In this document: positions 6,943-14,955 of the stretch, in pieces
Position numbering within the stretch: the stretch's first letter is position 1
How the letters are laid out: each line of letters begins with the position of its first letter
Source: DASYAE01 sp036501535
GTDB taxonomy: Bacteria; Actinomycetota; Actinomycetes; Streptomycetales; Catenulisporaceae
DNA: 25,124 bases
NCBI GenBank assembly: GCA_036501535.1
Contig: DASYAE010000095.1
Coordinates: forward strand, 1-25,124
Direction: 5' to 3'
The notes under the pieces: model-generated
Seen by the model: the letters and a program-made list of their open reading frames with translations, nothing else
What the model was told of the DNA's origin: nothing
Database searches by the model: none
Program-made: the position numbers and the translations under genes

Positions 6943-8793
6943 GTGCACGCCCCTCCCGAGACCTTCCACCCCCTGCGCAGCGGGGATCCGGACAGGATCG
7001 GCGGGTATCGGCTGTATGCGCGCCTCGGCGCGGGCGGGATGGGGGAGGTCTTCCTCTCGTTCACCCCGGGCGGCCGGGCCGTGGCGGTGAAGATGATCCG
7101 GCGCGAGTTCGCGGACGACCCGCGGTTCCGCGCGCGCTTCATGCACGAGGCGCGGGCCGCCCAGCGGGTCAGCGGCACCCACATCGCGCAGCTGCTCGAC
7201 GCGGGGCCGGACGCGGCGACGCCGTGGCTCGCGACGGCGTACGTGGCCGGGCCGACGCTGGCCGAGACGGTGCAGCTCTACGGCCCGCTGCCGGTCGCGT
7301 CCGTGATCGTGCTGATGTCGTCGATCGCCGAGTCGCTGCGGGTGATCCACGAGGCCGGCCTGGTGCACCGTGACCTGAAGCCGGCCAACGTGGTGCTCGG
7401 CAACGACGGGGTGCAGGTCATCGACTTCGGCATCGCGCGGGCGACCGAGGGCACCGCGCTGACGCTGAGCGGCATGATGGTCGGCTCGCCGCAATACGCC
7501 GCGCCGGAGCAGGTTCTCGGCCACCCCACCACCGCGGCCGGCGACATCTTCGCACTCGGCGCGCTGGCCTACTACGCGGCGACCGGGCGGGCGGCGTTCG
7601 GCGACGGCCCGGAGTTCAGCGTGGTGTACCGGGTGGTGAACGCCGAGCCGGACCTGGCCGGCTGCCCGCTGCAGCTGCGCGCCCTGATCCAGGACTGCCT
7701 GAGCAAGGAGCCGGAGGACCGGCCGACCACCGCGGACGTGCTCGAGTCGTGCCGGCCGGACGAGCCGCCGCAGATCCCGGAGGACTGGCTGCCGACGGAG
7801 GTCTGCTACGCGATCCAGGCCTACCGCACCTCGCTGGCCACGTTCGCCGCGCAGGCCCGGGCGGACCAGGAGGCTGCCGAGCAGCGCGACCGGCCGGCAC
7901 CGCGGCCGGTCATACCCGTCGAGCCGGACGAGCCGGAGGACGCGACGGGCCCCGGGGCCGCCCGGGCACCGCGGGACGACGAGCAGGCGAGCGCCACGCA
8001 TGTGGCGGAAGCGGCCGGCGGCACAGGCGATAAGCGCGGCGGCGGCGCACGGCGCGTGCCCCGCCGGGCCGCGGTCGGCGCCGTGGCGGCGCTGGCGCTG
8101 ATCGCCACCGGCGTGGGGCTGACGCTCGGGCTCACGTCCTACGGGCCGTCCCAGAACGCCAGCGCGCACAGCGTGACGAGCCACACCGCCGCGCAGACCA
8201 GCACGCCGCACAAGACGCCGAGCGCCGCCTCTGCGAGCCCGAGCGCGGCAAGCAGCGAGGTCCCGCTCTCGATCGGCAGCCTCTCGCCGCCGCCGGACGG
8301 CCTCGGCCAGACCGGGCAGCCGCCACCGCCCGGCGGCGGGGGCGGGGGCGGAGGGGGCAACCCGCCGCCGGGGGCCCCGCGGGAGGTCCCGGCGACCGAG
8401 CAGGTGTGGTACGACACGGTCACCATCACCGACGCAGGGCTCTGGCTCGACCAGCAGCCGCCGCTGGTGGCCGACACCGACGTGCACGGCGACGTGCGCG
8501 AGTACGATCCCGCTCCCGACGGCGTGCTGACCAGCAACGGTCCGCACGCGGCCAACATGGTGGTGTGGACCGGGTCGGGCACGCCGGACGGGTCGGACTG
8601 CCAGACGGCGCTGGCAGCGAGCCACAGCTGGCTCGTGCGGGCGCAGACCGGCTCGATCGTGTGCCTGCGCACCGCGAAGGGCCAGACCGCGGTGATCACC
8701 ATCGACGCGTTCCCGACCGACTACTCCGGCATCACCGCCTACGTGACCGTCTGGGGCGACGGGCAGCCGCTGCCGACCAACGGCCCTCCGTGA
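6943..8793 (+). CDS. Transmembrane Ser/Thr protein kinase (PknB-like)
   Basis: This 616-residue receptor-type kinase has its catalytic domain at about residues 20-265: glycine loop GAGGMGEV (29-36), ATP-anchoring K50, HRDLKPAN (142-149), DFG (161-163) and APE (187-189). All catalytic residues are present, so it should be active. A charged, Pro/Glu-rich juxtamembrane linker (about 270-370) leads to one membrane helix (about 377-398). Outside the cell follow a Ser/Thr/Ala-rich stalk and a Pro/Gly-rich stretch with a run of nine glycines. A C-terminal domain of about 130 residues with two cysteines comes last; it is not PASTA and I do not recognise it. It presumably senses an extracellular or wall signal. 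The GTG start is preceded by GAGGTGAG. Confidence 0.93.
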   Translation: MHAPPETFHPLRSGDPDRIGGYRLYARLGAGGMGEVFLSFTPGGRAVAVKMIRREFADDPRFRARFMHEARAAQRVSGTHIAQLLDAGPDAATPWLATAYVAGPTLAETVQLYGPLPVASVIVLMSSIAESLRVIHEAGLVHRDLKPANVVLGNDGVQVIDFGIARATEGTALTLSGMMVGSPQYAAPEQVLGHPTTAAGDIFALGALAYYAATGRAAFGDGPEFSVVYRVVNAEPDLAGCPLQLRALIQDCLSKEPEDRPTTADVLESCRPDEPPQIPEDWLPTEVCYAIQAYRTSLATFAAQARADQEAAEQRDRPAPRPVIPVEPDEPEDATGPGAARAPRDDEQASATHVAEAAGGTGDKRGGGARRVPRRAAVGAVAALALIATGVGLTLGLTSYGPSQNASAHSVTSHTAAQTSTPHKTPSAASASPSAASSEVPLSIGSLSPPPDGLGQTGQPPPPGGGGGGGGGNPPPGAPREVPATEQVWYDTVTITDAGLWLDQQPPLVADTDVHGDVREYDPAPDGVLTSNGPHAANMVVWTGSGTPDGSDCQTALAASHSWLVRAQTGSIVCLRTAKGQTAVITIDAFPTDYSGITAYVTVWGDGQPLPTNGPP

Positions 8794-9075
8794 CGGTGCG
8801 CGGCCCAGGCCGTCCTCGAGAAGGATCGCCGGGGTCGCGGCGGCGGTAGTGACTCGGCCTTCGGAGAAGCCACGGCCGGCCGAGTCCGAGAGCGAGCCCC
8901 GGTGAACCGATCGGGCGGTCGCGGCCGTGCACTGGTGCATCTGGTCCTAGTTCTAGGTCCGCGGGGCGCCCGCCCGCGGACGGCCGCAGCCTCGTGCCGC
9001 ACCGGATGGTAGCCACGGCGGTTGCGCCGGATGGGCGGCCGGCGCCCCCGCATCGAACCAGGCCGGGAGGCGGAC
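8794..9075. other. Intergenic region between kinase and small basic gene
   Basis: This stretch of 282 nt has no convincing gene. It holds the hairpin at 8851-8886 and a small inverted repeat, CCTAG-TT-CTAGG, at 8946-8957 that could be an operator or promoter element for the gene at 9076. No good -35/-10 pair was found. An open frame runs upstream of 9076 (from ATG 9022) but its residues look like non-coding GC-rich translation. Confidence 0.5.
8851..8886 (+). terminator. Hairpin terminator after the kinase gene
   Basis: GACTCGGCC (8851-8859) and GGCCGAGTC (8878-8886) are perfect 9-nt inverted arms around an 18-nt loop, 58 nt after the kinase stop. There is no T-tract, which is common for actinomycete terminators. 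Confidence 0.5.
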
Positions 9076-9435
9076 ATGAGCGGGTCGGAGTCTCCACTGT
9101 CGGCGGCCGGGGTCGTGCCGGCGCGACGGCGCGCGGGTCTGCGCGCGCGGTGGCGGCGGCGGGCCCGCGGTGTGCCGCAGGACATCTGGAACCTGCGATT
9201 CGAGCTGCTCGGGACGTACATCCCGGCCGGGCGGGTCGCCGAGTCGCCGACATTGTTGGTGATCGCGGCCGAGGAGGTGTGCTGGCGGATCGCGCGGGAC
9301 ACGCTCGCGGCGGCCCGGCCCGCGCTGTGGCGCCGGCGGGCCCGGGCGCAGTGGCGGGCGCAGCGGCGCGGGCTGGAGCAGAAGCGGCAGCGGCTGCGGG
9401 TGCTGGCCGAGAAGACGCTGGCCGACGGATCGTGA
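9076..9435 (+). CDS. Small basic hypothetical protein
   Basis: This 119-residue protein is very rich in Arg. The ATG at 9076 is chosen because GGGAGG (9065-9070) lies 5 nt before it; an in-frame ATG at 9022 has no ribosome site. A central stretch (I-W-N-L-R-F-E-L-L-G-T-Y, then T-L-L-V-I-A-A-E-E-V-C-W-R-I-A-R-D) looks like folded helices. The C-terminal third (about 80-115) is a run of Arg/Gln/Ala that could form a long basic helix or coiled coil. No family is recognised and no function is proposed. It converges with the alcohol dehydrogenase gene, 19 nt away. Confidence 0.6.
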   Translation: MSGSESPLSAAGVVPARRRAGLRARWRRRARGVPQDIWNLRFELLGTYIPAGRVAESPTLLVIAAEEVCWRIARDTLAAARPALWRRRARAQWRAQRRGLEQKRQRLRVLAEKTLADGS

Positions 9436-9454
9436 CCGGCGTGACCGGCGCGGC

Positions 9455-10510
9455 CTAGGGGATCAGGACGGCGACTCCGTTGACCCGGTCGCCGGCGAGG
9501 TCGGCCAGTGCCCGGTCGGCCTGCGCGAGCGGGTAGCGCGTCACGGCGAGGCGCGGGCGGGCCGCCTCGACGGCCGCGAACAGCTCCCGGCCGTCTTCGC
9601 GCGTGTTCGCGGTGACGCTGCGCAGGGTGCGCTCCTGGAAGAGGTGGCGGGCGTAGTTCAGCGGCGGGATGTCGCTGAGGTGGATGCCGGCGACCGCCAG
9701 GGTGCCGCCCGGGGCGAGCGCTTCGAGCGCGACCGGCACCAGGTCGCCGACCGGCGCGAACAGGATCGCGGCGTCCAGCGGCTGCGGCGGGCGGTCGTAC
9801 GCGCCGGCGGCCGAGGCGGCGCCCAGGCTGAGCGCCAGGCGCTGCGCCTCGGCGGAGCGGGTCAGCACATGGACGGTCGCACCGCGGTGGATGGCCAGTT
9901 GGGCGGTCAGGTGCGCGGAGGCGCCGAATCCGTAGATGCCGAGCCGGCCGCCCTCGGGCAGGTCGGCCAGCTTGAGCGCGCGGTAGCCGATGATCCCGGC
10001 GCACAGCAGTGGGGCGAGCTCCTCCGGGGGTGCGGATTCCGGCAGCCGGTAGGCGTATGAGGAGTCGACGACGGCGTAGGGCGCGTAGCCGCCGTCGAGG
10101 TCCCATCCGGTGTAGCGGGAGCGCGGGCACAGGTTCTCCGCGCCGCGCTCGCAGTATTCGCATACGCCGCAGGTGCCGGCGAGCCAGGCGATGCCGACCC
10201 GCTGGCCGTGCGCGAACCCGGCGACCTGGTGGCCGAGCCCGGCGATCCGGCCCACCGTCTCGTGCCCAGGCGTGCAGGCCGGGCGGCGCGGCGCCAGGTC
10301 GCCCTCGGCCAGGTGCAGGTCGGTGCGGCACACCCCGCAGGCCTCGACCCGGACCAGCAGGTCGTGCGGGCCCGGTTCGGGCACCGCGCGGCGGACCAGC
10401 CGCAGCGGCCCGGCGGCGATCGGCCCGGGGCTCTGCACGACCCAGGCGTCCATCTGCGCCGGCAGGCTCGGGCTCGGGTTCGGCGCGGGTCCTCCCGCGT
10501 TCTCGGTCAT
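9455..10510 (-). CDS. Zinc-dependent alcohol dehydrogenase (MDR family)
   Basis: This 351-residue cytosolic oxidoreductase should interconvert alcohols and aldehydes with NAD(P)H. The catalytic zinc ligands are C61 (in A-C-G-V-C-R-T-D), H83 (P-G-H-E) and C170 (L-L-C-A-G). The structural zinc site is C114, C117, C120 and C128 in C-G-V-C-E-Y-C plus seven residues plus C. The Rossmann motif G-F-G-A-S-A-H is at about 194-200. The middle resembles the AdhA-like branch that uses G-F-G-A-S-A-H. The first 20 residues are a Pro-rich extension. GGGGAG precedes the ATG. It lies alone on its strand, divergent from the membrane protein at 10703. The substrate is unknown. Confidence 0.92.
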   Translation of the reverse strand: MTENAGGPAPNPSPSLPAQMDAWVVQSPGPIAAGPLRLVRRAVPEPGPHDLLVRVEACGVCRTDLHLAEGDLAPRRPACTPGHETVGRIAGLGHQVAGFAHGQRVGIAWLAGTCGVCEYCERGAENLCPRSRYTGWDLDGGYAPYAVVDSSYAYRLPESAPPEELAPLLCAGIIGYRALKLADLPEGGRLGIYGFGASAHLTAQLAIHRGATVHVLTRSAEAQRLALSLGAASAAGAYDRPPQPLDAAILFAPVGDLVPVALEALAPGGTLAVAGIHLSDIPPLNYARHLFQERTLRSVTANTREDGRELFAAVEAARPRLAVTRYPLAQADRALADLAGDRVNGVAVLIP

Positions 10511-10702
10511 CGGCTCCCCGGCACCTCGTCGGCACGTCGGCGGATCGGCTCGTCGCGGCTACCGTACTGCCCGGGGGTCGGCGCGGCTCGGCGACGGGCC
10601 GTGGCGGTCTGGCGGCGGGTCAGCTCGCACCTGGGCACGGCTTTCAGCCCCGCGCAAGGCCGGGCCTGGCGCGATCCGCCGTGCGCCCGGCATTATCGAT
10701 TC

Positions 10703-11419
10703 GTGACCTGGCACCGCTCACGCGCCCGGCGGGAGCCGGATCCGGACGGCCCGCCGCAGCCTGGGCTCACCATCGAGTTCCCGGACGACGACGAGCCCGC
10801 GGACGGCGGCGGCCGCGCGGCCGACGGCACCGAGATCCTCGGCGGCGGCTCCGGGATCGAGGCGTGGGCACCGGTTCGCCGGCTGACCCGGCTCAGGTCA
10901 CGGGCCGGCGCGCAACTCGCCGCGCACTGGCGCCCCGCCGCGGTCATCGGCTGCGTGGTGCTGCTGATCGGCGCGGCGGCCGTGATCGTCCGGCAGGTCG
11001 ACGCGGCCCGGCAGCGGGACCGCGACCGGTTCACCGTGACGGCGACCGCGGCCGCGTACGTGCCGTCGGCCACGTTCTCCGGGCTGAGCCTGAAGCTGAC
11101 GCTGGTGGACCGCGGCCCGGCCCCGGTCAGCGTGTCCGGCCTCGCCATCATCCAGCCGGGCCTGGCCATGACGTACGCGCAGGCGCCGGTGTCGCTCAAG
11201 GTGGACGACCCGACCACGATCACGATGCCGGCGGTCTACAAGTGCTCGCCGTGGTACGGGCCGGTCTCGCAGACGGTGTCCATGTACGTGACCGACCCGC
11301 GCGGCGTCATCAGCCTGGTGTCCCTGCAGGTGCCGCCGCAGACCGGGCCGGATCCGTCGAACGGCTGGTTCGCGCTGCGCAACGTGCTGTGCGACACGCC
11401 GATGGGGATCCAGCACTGA
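10703..11419 (+). CDS. Single-pass membrane protein of unknown function
   Basis: This 238-residue protein has an acidic, Gly-rich, probably disordered cytoplasmic part (about 1-75), one membrane helix (about 79-98) and an extracytoplasmic domain of about 140 residues with two Cys (K-C-S-P-W-Y and V-L-C-D). The outer domain alternates hydrophobic and polar residues like a beta sandwich. No family is recognised. The GTG at 10703 has no ribosome site, but CATTAT sits six bases before it (10691-10696), a spacing seen for leaderless transcripts, so it may be leaderless. The reading frame is open much further upstream (to 10208), but that part lies antisense to the dehydrogenase gene. Confidence 0.7.
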   Translation: MTWHRSRARREPDPDGPPQPGLTIEFPDDDEPADGGGRAADGTEILGGGSGIEAWAPVRRLTRLRSRAGAQLAAHWRPAAVIGCVVLLIGAAAVIVRQVDAARQRDRDRFTVTATAAAYVPSATFSGLSLKLTLVDRGPAPVSVSGLAIIQPGLAMTYAQAPVSLKVDDPTTITMPAVYKCSPWYGPVSQTVSMYVTDPRGVISLVSLQVPPQTGPDPSNGWFALRNVLCDTPMGIQH

Positions 11420-11573
11420 GCGGACGCCGGCCGGGGCCGGACGCGAGCCCCGCTCGGCACATGCTATAGCCCAGTGCTCTTATATGTGATCGCACTCGCA
11501 CGCAAGCACGCACATCTCAGCACGCGTCAAGGCGACGACTCCCCGATTTCCCACGTCTACGAAGGTGACAGTC

Positions 11574-12053
11574 TTGTCGTCCCTGGAAAGAGCCCAAGGG
11601 CTCGTACTCTCGCTCTTCCGTGCGATCGTCGGCTTCCTGTTCATGTGCCACGGCCTGTCGTCCATGTTCGGCGTCCTCGGCGGCGCCGGCGGCAAGGGCG
11701 GCACGGTCGAGGTCGGCGCCTGGCCGGGCTGGTGGGCCGCGCTGATCCAGCTGGTCTGCGGCGCGCTGGTGCTGGTCGGCCTGGTCTCCCGCCCGGCCGC
11801 GGTGCTCGGCTCCGGCTCGATGGCCTACGCGTACTTCTCCGTGCACGCCAAGATCGCGCTGTTCCCGATCCAGAACAGCGGCGAGGCGTCCGTCATGTTC
11901 TGCTGGACGCTGCTGCTCATCGCGCTGCTCGGGGCCGGGCCGTGGTCGCTGGACAACCTGGTCTCGCGGTTCGTTTGCGGCCCTCGCGCCACGGCGCCGC
12001 CGCTCGCCGCGCACGAGGAGCACGTCCCCGCCTCGTCGTCGGCGTCGGCCTAA
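11574..12053 (+). CDS. DoxX family membrane protein
   Basis: This protein of 159 residues has four membrane helices and the DoxX pattern: R-x-x-V-G-F-L-F-x-x-H-G early, then the G-x-x-x-x-x-G-L-x-x-R-P-A-A segment, A-Y-A-Y-F-x-V-H, and E-x-S-V-M-F-C-W in helix four. DoxX proteins are membrane components associated with redox or thiol stress in some actinobacteria. Two starts are possible: TTG 11574, which has GAAGGTGA at 11561-11568, or GTG 11565, which lies inside that ribosome site and has none of its own. TTG is preferred. The tail is Ala/Ser-rich. Its TAA stop overlaps the TAG stop of the convergent glycosyltransferase gene. Confidence 0.88.
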   Translation: MSSLERAQGLVLSLFRAIVGFLFMCHGLSSMFGVLGGAGGKGGTVEVGAWPGWWAALIQLVCGALVLVGLVSRPAAVLGSGSMAYAYFSVHAKIALFPIQNSGEASVMFCWTLLLIALLGAGPWSLDNLVSRFVCGPRATAPPLAAHEEHVPASSSASA

Positions 12054-13309
12054 GCCCCCTGAGGCAGTGACGGCAGCACCGGATCCGCCGCCTGCGCGCT
12101 CTCCTCGATCTCCTCGATGCGCGCAGGCGGCGCGGGCAGGCGGCGCTGCGTCAGCTCCCGGGCGACGTCGCTCAGGTAGGTGCCGATGCGCTGGTCGTAG
12201 AGATCGCGGCGGACCGCGAAGTCCCGGCGCAGCAGGCTCGGGTCGGCCGCGTAGCGGTGCAGCGCGTCCTCGGCCTGCTCGACCGACATGCGCCGGCCGA
12301 TGCCGAGGGCCTCGACGAGCGCGGCGTTCTCGTCCTCCTGGCCGGGCACCTGGTCGACCACGATGACGGGCTTGCCCGCGGTGATGCACTCCGACACGGT
12401 CAGCCAGCCCGCCTTGCCGATCACCAGGTCCGCCGCCAGCAGCATGTCGGTCATGCCCTCGCTGGGGCAGACGACCGGCGACCACGACGCGAGCGCCTCG
12501 GTGATCGAAGCGCGCAGCGCGGCGTTCCGGCCGGTCGCCACGAGGAACCGGGTGCCGGCCGGCAGCTGTGCTCCGCGCAGCCGGTGCGCCAGCCGCTCGA
12601 GATTGGGGCCGTAGCCCAGGCCGCCGCCGGTCAGCAGCACGGTGAACGCGCCGTCGAGCCCGATGCGGCGGCGCGCCTCGTGCGCGGCCTCGGCCGTGTA
12701 CAGGTCCGGATCGGCGATCAGGCCGATGTTGCGCACCCGCAGGCCGCCGGACCGGGCGGCCTCGGCCTGGCGCACCAGGTCCTGGTGCGTCACCAGCAGC
12801 AGGTCCGGCTCGCCCTCCCACCACAGCCGGTTGACCCGGCCGGCATCGGTCACGACGCCGACGACGGCGGTGGACCGGCCGCGCAGCGCGCGCGCCGCGA
12901 GGTGCGTGGCCACCGGGTGCGTCGCGATGACCAGGTCGGCGTCCTGCTCGGCCAGCCAGGTCGTGGCGAGCCGTCCGAACACCCGCCACGCCCAGCGGGC
13001 GATCGAGCGCGGATGCCGGTCCGCGTACTGGTACAGCCGCGCGTAGGTGCGGCCGCCGAACGCCGCGACGGTGATCCAGTACACCTGCGCGGAGATCCAC
13101 GAGGCGGAGCGGCTGCCCACCCGCAGGTGCAGCGCGAGGTCCTGCACCCGGATCTCGAACACGCCCGGCGCCCCGGCCTCCAGATGGCGCCGGATGACCC
13201 GCGCGGCCGTCATGTGGCCGCCGCCCAACGGCACTCCGAGAATCAGCACCAGCGGCCGGCGGCGCTCCCGTGGCGCGCCCGCATCGTCCGCCGTCTCCAG
13301 CCGAGACAC
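12050..13309 (-). CDS. MGDG synthase-like glycosyltransferase (GT28 type)
   Basis: This 419-residue enzyme has two Rossmann-like halves. The N-terminal half carries P-L-G-G-G-H-M-T-A-A (G29-G31, H32), the glycolipid-acceptor loop of MGDG-synthase and MurG-like enzymes. A middle portion has A-T-H-P-V-A-T-H. The C-terminal donor half has L-L-T-G-G-G-L-G-Y-G-P-N and then A-D-L-V-I-G-K-A-G-W-L-T-V-S-E-C-I-T-A-G-K-P. It probably moves a sugar from UDP- or GDP-sugar onto a lipid at the inner membrane face. No signal peptide is seen. GTG 13309 follows a strong GAGAGGAG. It is divergent from an MFS gene that is followed by a related glycosyltransferase. Confidence 0.88.
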   Translation of the reverse strand: MSRLETADDAGAPRERRRPLVLILGVPLGGGHMTAARVIRRHLEAGAPGVFEIRVQDLALHLRVGSRSASWISAQVYWITVAAFGGRTYARLYQYADRHPRSIARWAWRVFGRLATTWLAEQDADLVIATHPVATHLAARALRGRSTAVVGVVTDAGRVNRLWWEGEPDLLLVTHQDLVRQAEAARSGGLRVRNIGLIADPDLYTAEAAHEARRRIGLDGAFTVLLTGGGLGYGPNLERLAHRLRGAQLPAGTRFLVATGRNAALRASITEALASWSPVVCPSEGMTDMLLAADLVIGKAGWLTVSECITAGKPVIVVDQVPGQEDENAALVEALGIGRRMSVEQAEDALHRYAADPSLLRRDFAVRRDLYDQRIGTYLSDVARELTQRRLPAPPARIEEIEESAQAADPVLPSLPQGA

Positions 13310-13566
13310 CCCGGGACTCCTCTCAGAGCCCTGCGGCAGTCGGCGACTGTCGGGTTGCCGCGGGCGTGCGCTCAGGGCCGTGTCACGTTCCTGCCCGATG
13401 AGGTTCCCGTTGAACCGCGCGGCAGAACGCGAGCGAAGTCTAGCCGGGCCCGCGTTCCGGGCTCACCCCGCGGGGTGCGCTGCACGCCGCCCGCGCCAGC
13501 CGGCCGCCGCCCGCCCTCCGCCGGATCCGCCGGTGGCGCGCGGATGGGGTTCGATAGGCTTTTAGA
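13310..13566. other. Divergent control region between glycosyltransferase and MFS genes
   Basis: This region contains the ribosome site for the minus-strand gene (CTCCTCTC on the plus strand near 13317-13324). It also holds an inverted repeat GGTTC-CCGTT-GAACC at 13402-13416. On the minus strand GGAACC (13402-13407 complement) followed about 15 nt later by CGTGAC resembles an ECF-sigma promoter, but this is weak. Near its right end TAGGCT (13555-13560) is placed to drive a leaderless transcript starting at ATG 13567. The rest is GC-rich with no gene I can support. Confidence 0.4.
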
Positions 13567-13647
13567 ATGTCTTCACCTTCGGGCCCGGCGACGGGGGCCG
13601 GGAGCGGGCCCGCGGGCGGTTCGCGCGGCGCGGTGTTCGGCGCGTGA
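13567..13647 (+). CDS. Possible 26-residue leader peptide before the MFS gene
   Basis: An ATG at 13567 opens a 26-codon frame rich in Gly, Ala, Ser and Pro that ends at TGA 13645-13647. Its stop overlaps the GTG start of the MFS gene as GTGA. TAGGCT at 13555-13560 lies exactly six bases before the ATG, the spacing of a leaderless actinobacterial promoter. The MFS GTG has no ribosome site of its own, so coupling to this short frame is a reasonable way for it to be translated. Its composition is low in complexity, so it may be coincidental. Confidence 0.35.
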   Translation: MSSPSGPATGAGSGPAGGSRGAVFGA

Positions 13648-14954
13648 TCCTCCGTAGCGGCGCGACGCAGCAGGCCGGATCGCGCAGCGCCGCCGGGGCG
13701 CGCGAGGGCCGCACGGTGCGGCGGCCGCTGGCCCGCATCACGCTGGCGAACCTCGGCTGCGGGCAGATCTTCTATCTCAGCCTCCTGGTCATCCTGCCGG
13801 ACCAGTCCCTGCGGGTCGGCGGCTCCGCGCACAAGACGGACGTGCTCGCGCTGGTCGCCGCGATCGGCGCGCTGGTGGCGCTGGCCGCCGCGATCGGCGC
13901 GGGGCACCTGTCGGACCGGCGGCGGGCGGCGACCGGGTCGCGCGGCGGGGTGCTCGCCGTGGGGGCGGTGCTCACCGGGGTGCTGCTGGCCGTGCTGCCG
14001 GCGACCGCGTCGGTCCCGTGGCTGCTCGTCGTCTGGTGCGGCGCGCAGCTCGGGCTGAACGGCGTGCTGAGCGTGGTGACGGCGGCGCTCGCCGACTGGT
14101 TCAGCGTCGAGCGGCGCGGGCTGGCCTCCGCCTACGCCGCGCTCGGGCAGGTTCTGGGCGCGGCGCTCGCGAGCCTGATGGTGGTCCTGCTGGCGGCGCA
14201 TCCGGCCGCCGCCGCCGCGCTCGGAGGCCTTATATTCGTGCTCTCGGTCATGCCGATGGTGCGGCCGCCGTACGACGTCGTGACGCAGACCATGCCGGAC
14301 GACCAGCAGAAGACCGAGAACGAGCGCGCGCCGGACCAGGCGGACGCGCCGGCCGCGCCGGGCCCGCAGGGCGAGAGACGCGGACGGGGTCTCTACGTGG
14401 ATGTGGCGCTGGCCTGGGCGGTGCGCGTCGTCGTGACGTTCTCCAACACCCTGGTCGTCACGTTCCTGAACTACTACGTCACCGACGTGCTGCGCCCGGC
14501 GGACCCGCAGCGCCTGGTCGGGCTCGCGGCCGGGCTGACCTCGCTGATGGTCGCGGCCGGCGCGGTCGTCTCGGGCCGCGCCTCGGACCGCTCGCAGCGC
14601 CGCCGCCCGTTCGTGATCGCGGCGGTGCTGCTGATGTGCGCCGGGGAGCTGCTGCTGGCCGGGTGGCGGAGCGTGCCGGGGGCCTTCGTCGCGGCGGCGG
14701 TGATCGGCGCGGGTTACGGCGTGTACCTGGCGGTGGACCAGGCGCTCAGCGCCGACGTGCTGCCTAATTCGCACGCTTACGGCCGCGACTTCGGGATCAT
14801 GAACACCGCCACCTCGGCGCCGCAGATCATCGCCCCGGCGGTCGCCGCGGTGCTGCTCGGCGGGTCCAAGCACTACTCCGTCCTGTTCGTCGTGGGCGCG
14901 CTGACCGTGCTGAGCGGCGCGGGGTTCGTGCTGCCGATCAAGCGGGTGCGCTGA
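13644..14954 (+). CDS. MFS transporter
   Basis: This 436-residue major facilitator has about twelve hydrophobic segments in two halves. They are split by a charged central loop (about 215-250) rich in Glu, Gln and Pro. Family signatures include G-H-L-S-D-R-R-R after the second helix and S-G-R-A-S-D-R-S-Q-R-R-R in the equivalent place of the second half. Near helix eleven it has A-V-D-Q-A-L-S-A-D-V-L-P, followed by G-R-D-F-G-I-M-N, seen in a group of actinobacterial MFS proteins often linked to sugars or glycosides. Substrate specificity cannot be assigned. The glycosyltransferase gene begins 1 nt after its stop, so the two are cotranscribed and possibly functionally linked. Confidence 0.88.
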   Translation: MILRSGATQQAGSRSAAGAREGRTVRRPLARITLANLGCGQIFYLSLLVILPDQSLRVGGSAHKTDVLALVAAIGALVALAAAIGAGHLSDRRRAATGSRGGVLAVGAVLTGVLLAVLPATASVPWLLVVWCGAQLGLNGVLSVVTAALADWFSVERRGLASAYAALGQVLGAALASLMVVLLAAHPAAAAALGGLIFVLSVMPMVRPPYDVVTQTMPDDQQKTENERAPDQADAPAAPGPQGERRGRGLYVDVALAWAVRVVVTFSNTLVVTFLNYYVTDVLRPADPQRLVGLAAGLTSLMVAAGAVVSGRASDRSQRRRPFVIAAVLLMCAGELLLAGWRSVPGAFVAAAVIGAGYGVYLAVDQALSADVLPNSHAYGRDFGIMNTATSAPQIIAPAVAAVLLGGSKHYSVLFVVGALTVLSGAGFVLPIKRVR

Positions 14955-14955
14955 G

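Noticed and set aside
5137..8940. A 1267-codon minus-strand open frame covering the carboxypeptidase, CutA and Ser/Thr kinase genes
   Set aside because: It is a shadow of recognised plus-strand genes in GC-rich DNA. Its translation is Arg/Ala/Pro-rich without any domain, while the plus strand encodes clear families.
8946..8957. CCTAG-TT-CTAGG inverted repeat as an operator
   Set aside because: The arms are only 5 nt long and do not extend (the flanks break symmetry). There is no regulator gene beside it, so it is noted only within the intergenic entry.
8739..10535. A 598-codon minus-strand frame over the dehydrogenase region
   Set aside because: The dehydrogenase itself lies on the same strand in another frame with complete zinc motifs. 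This frame is an out-of-phase translation.
13541..13575. GGTTCGAT resembling a tRNA T-loop
   Set aside because: No five-base T-stem pairs around it and no acceptor or anticodon arm can be drawn upstream.
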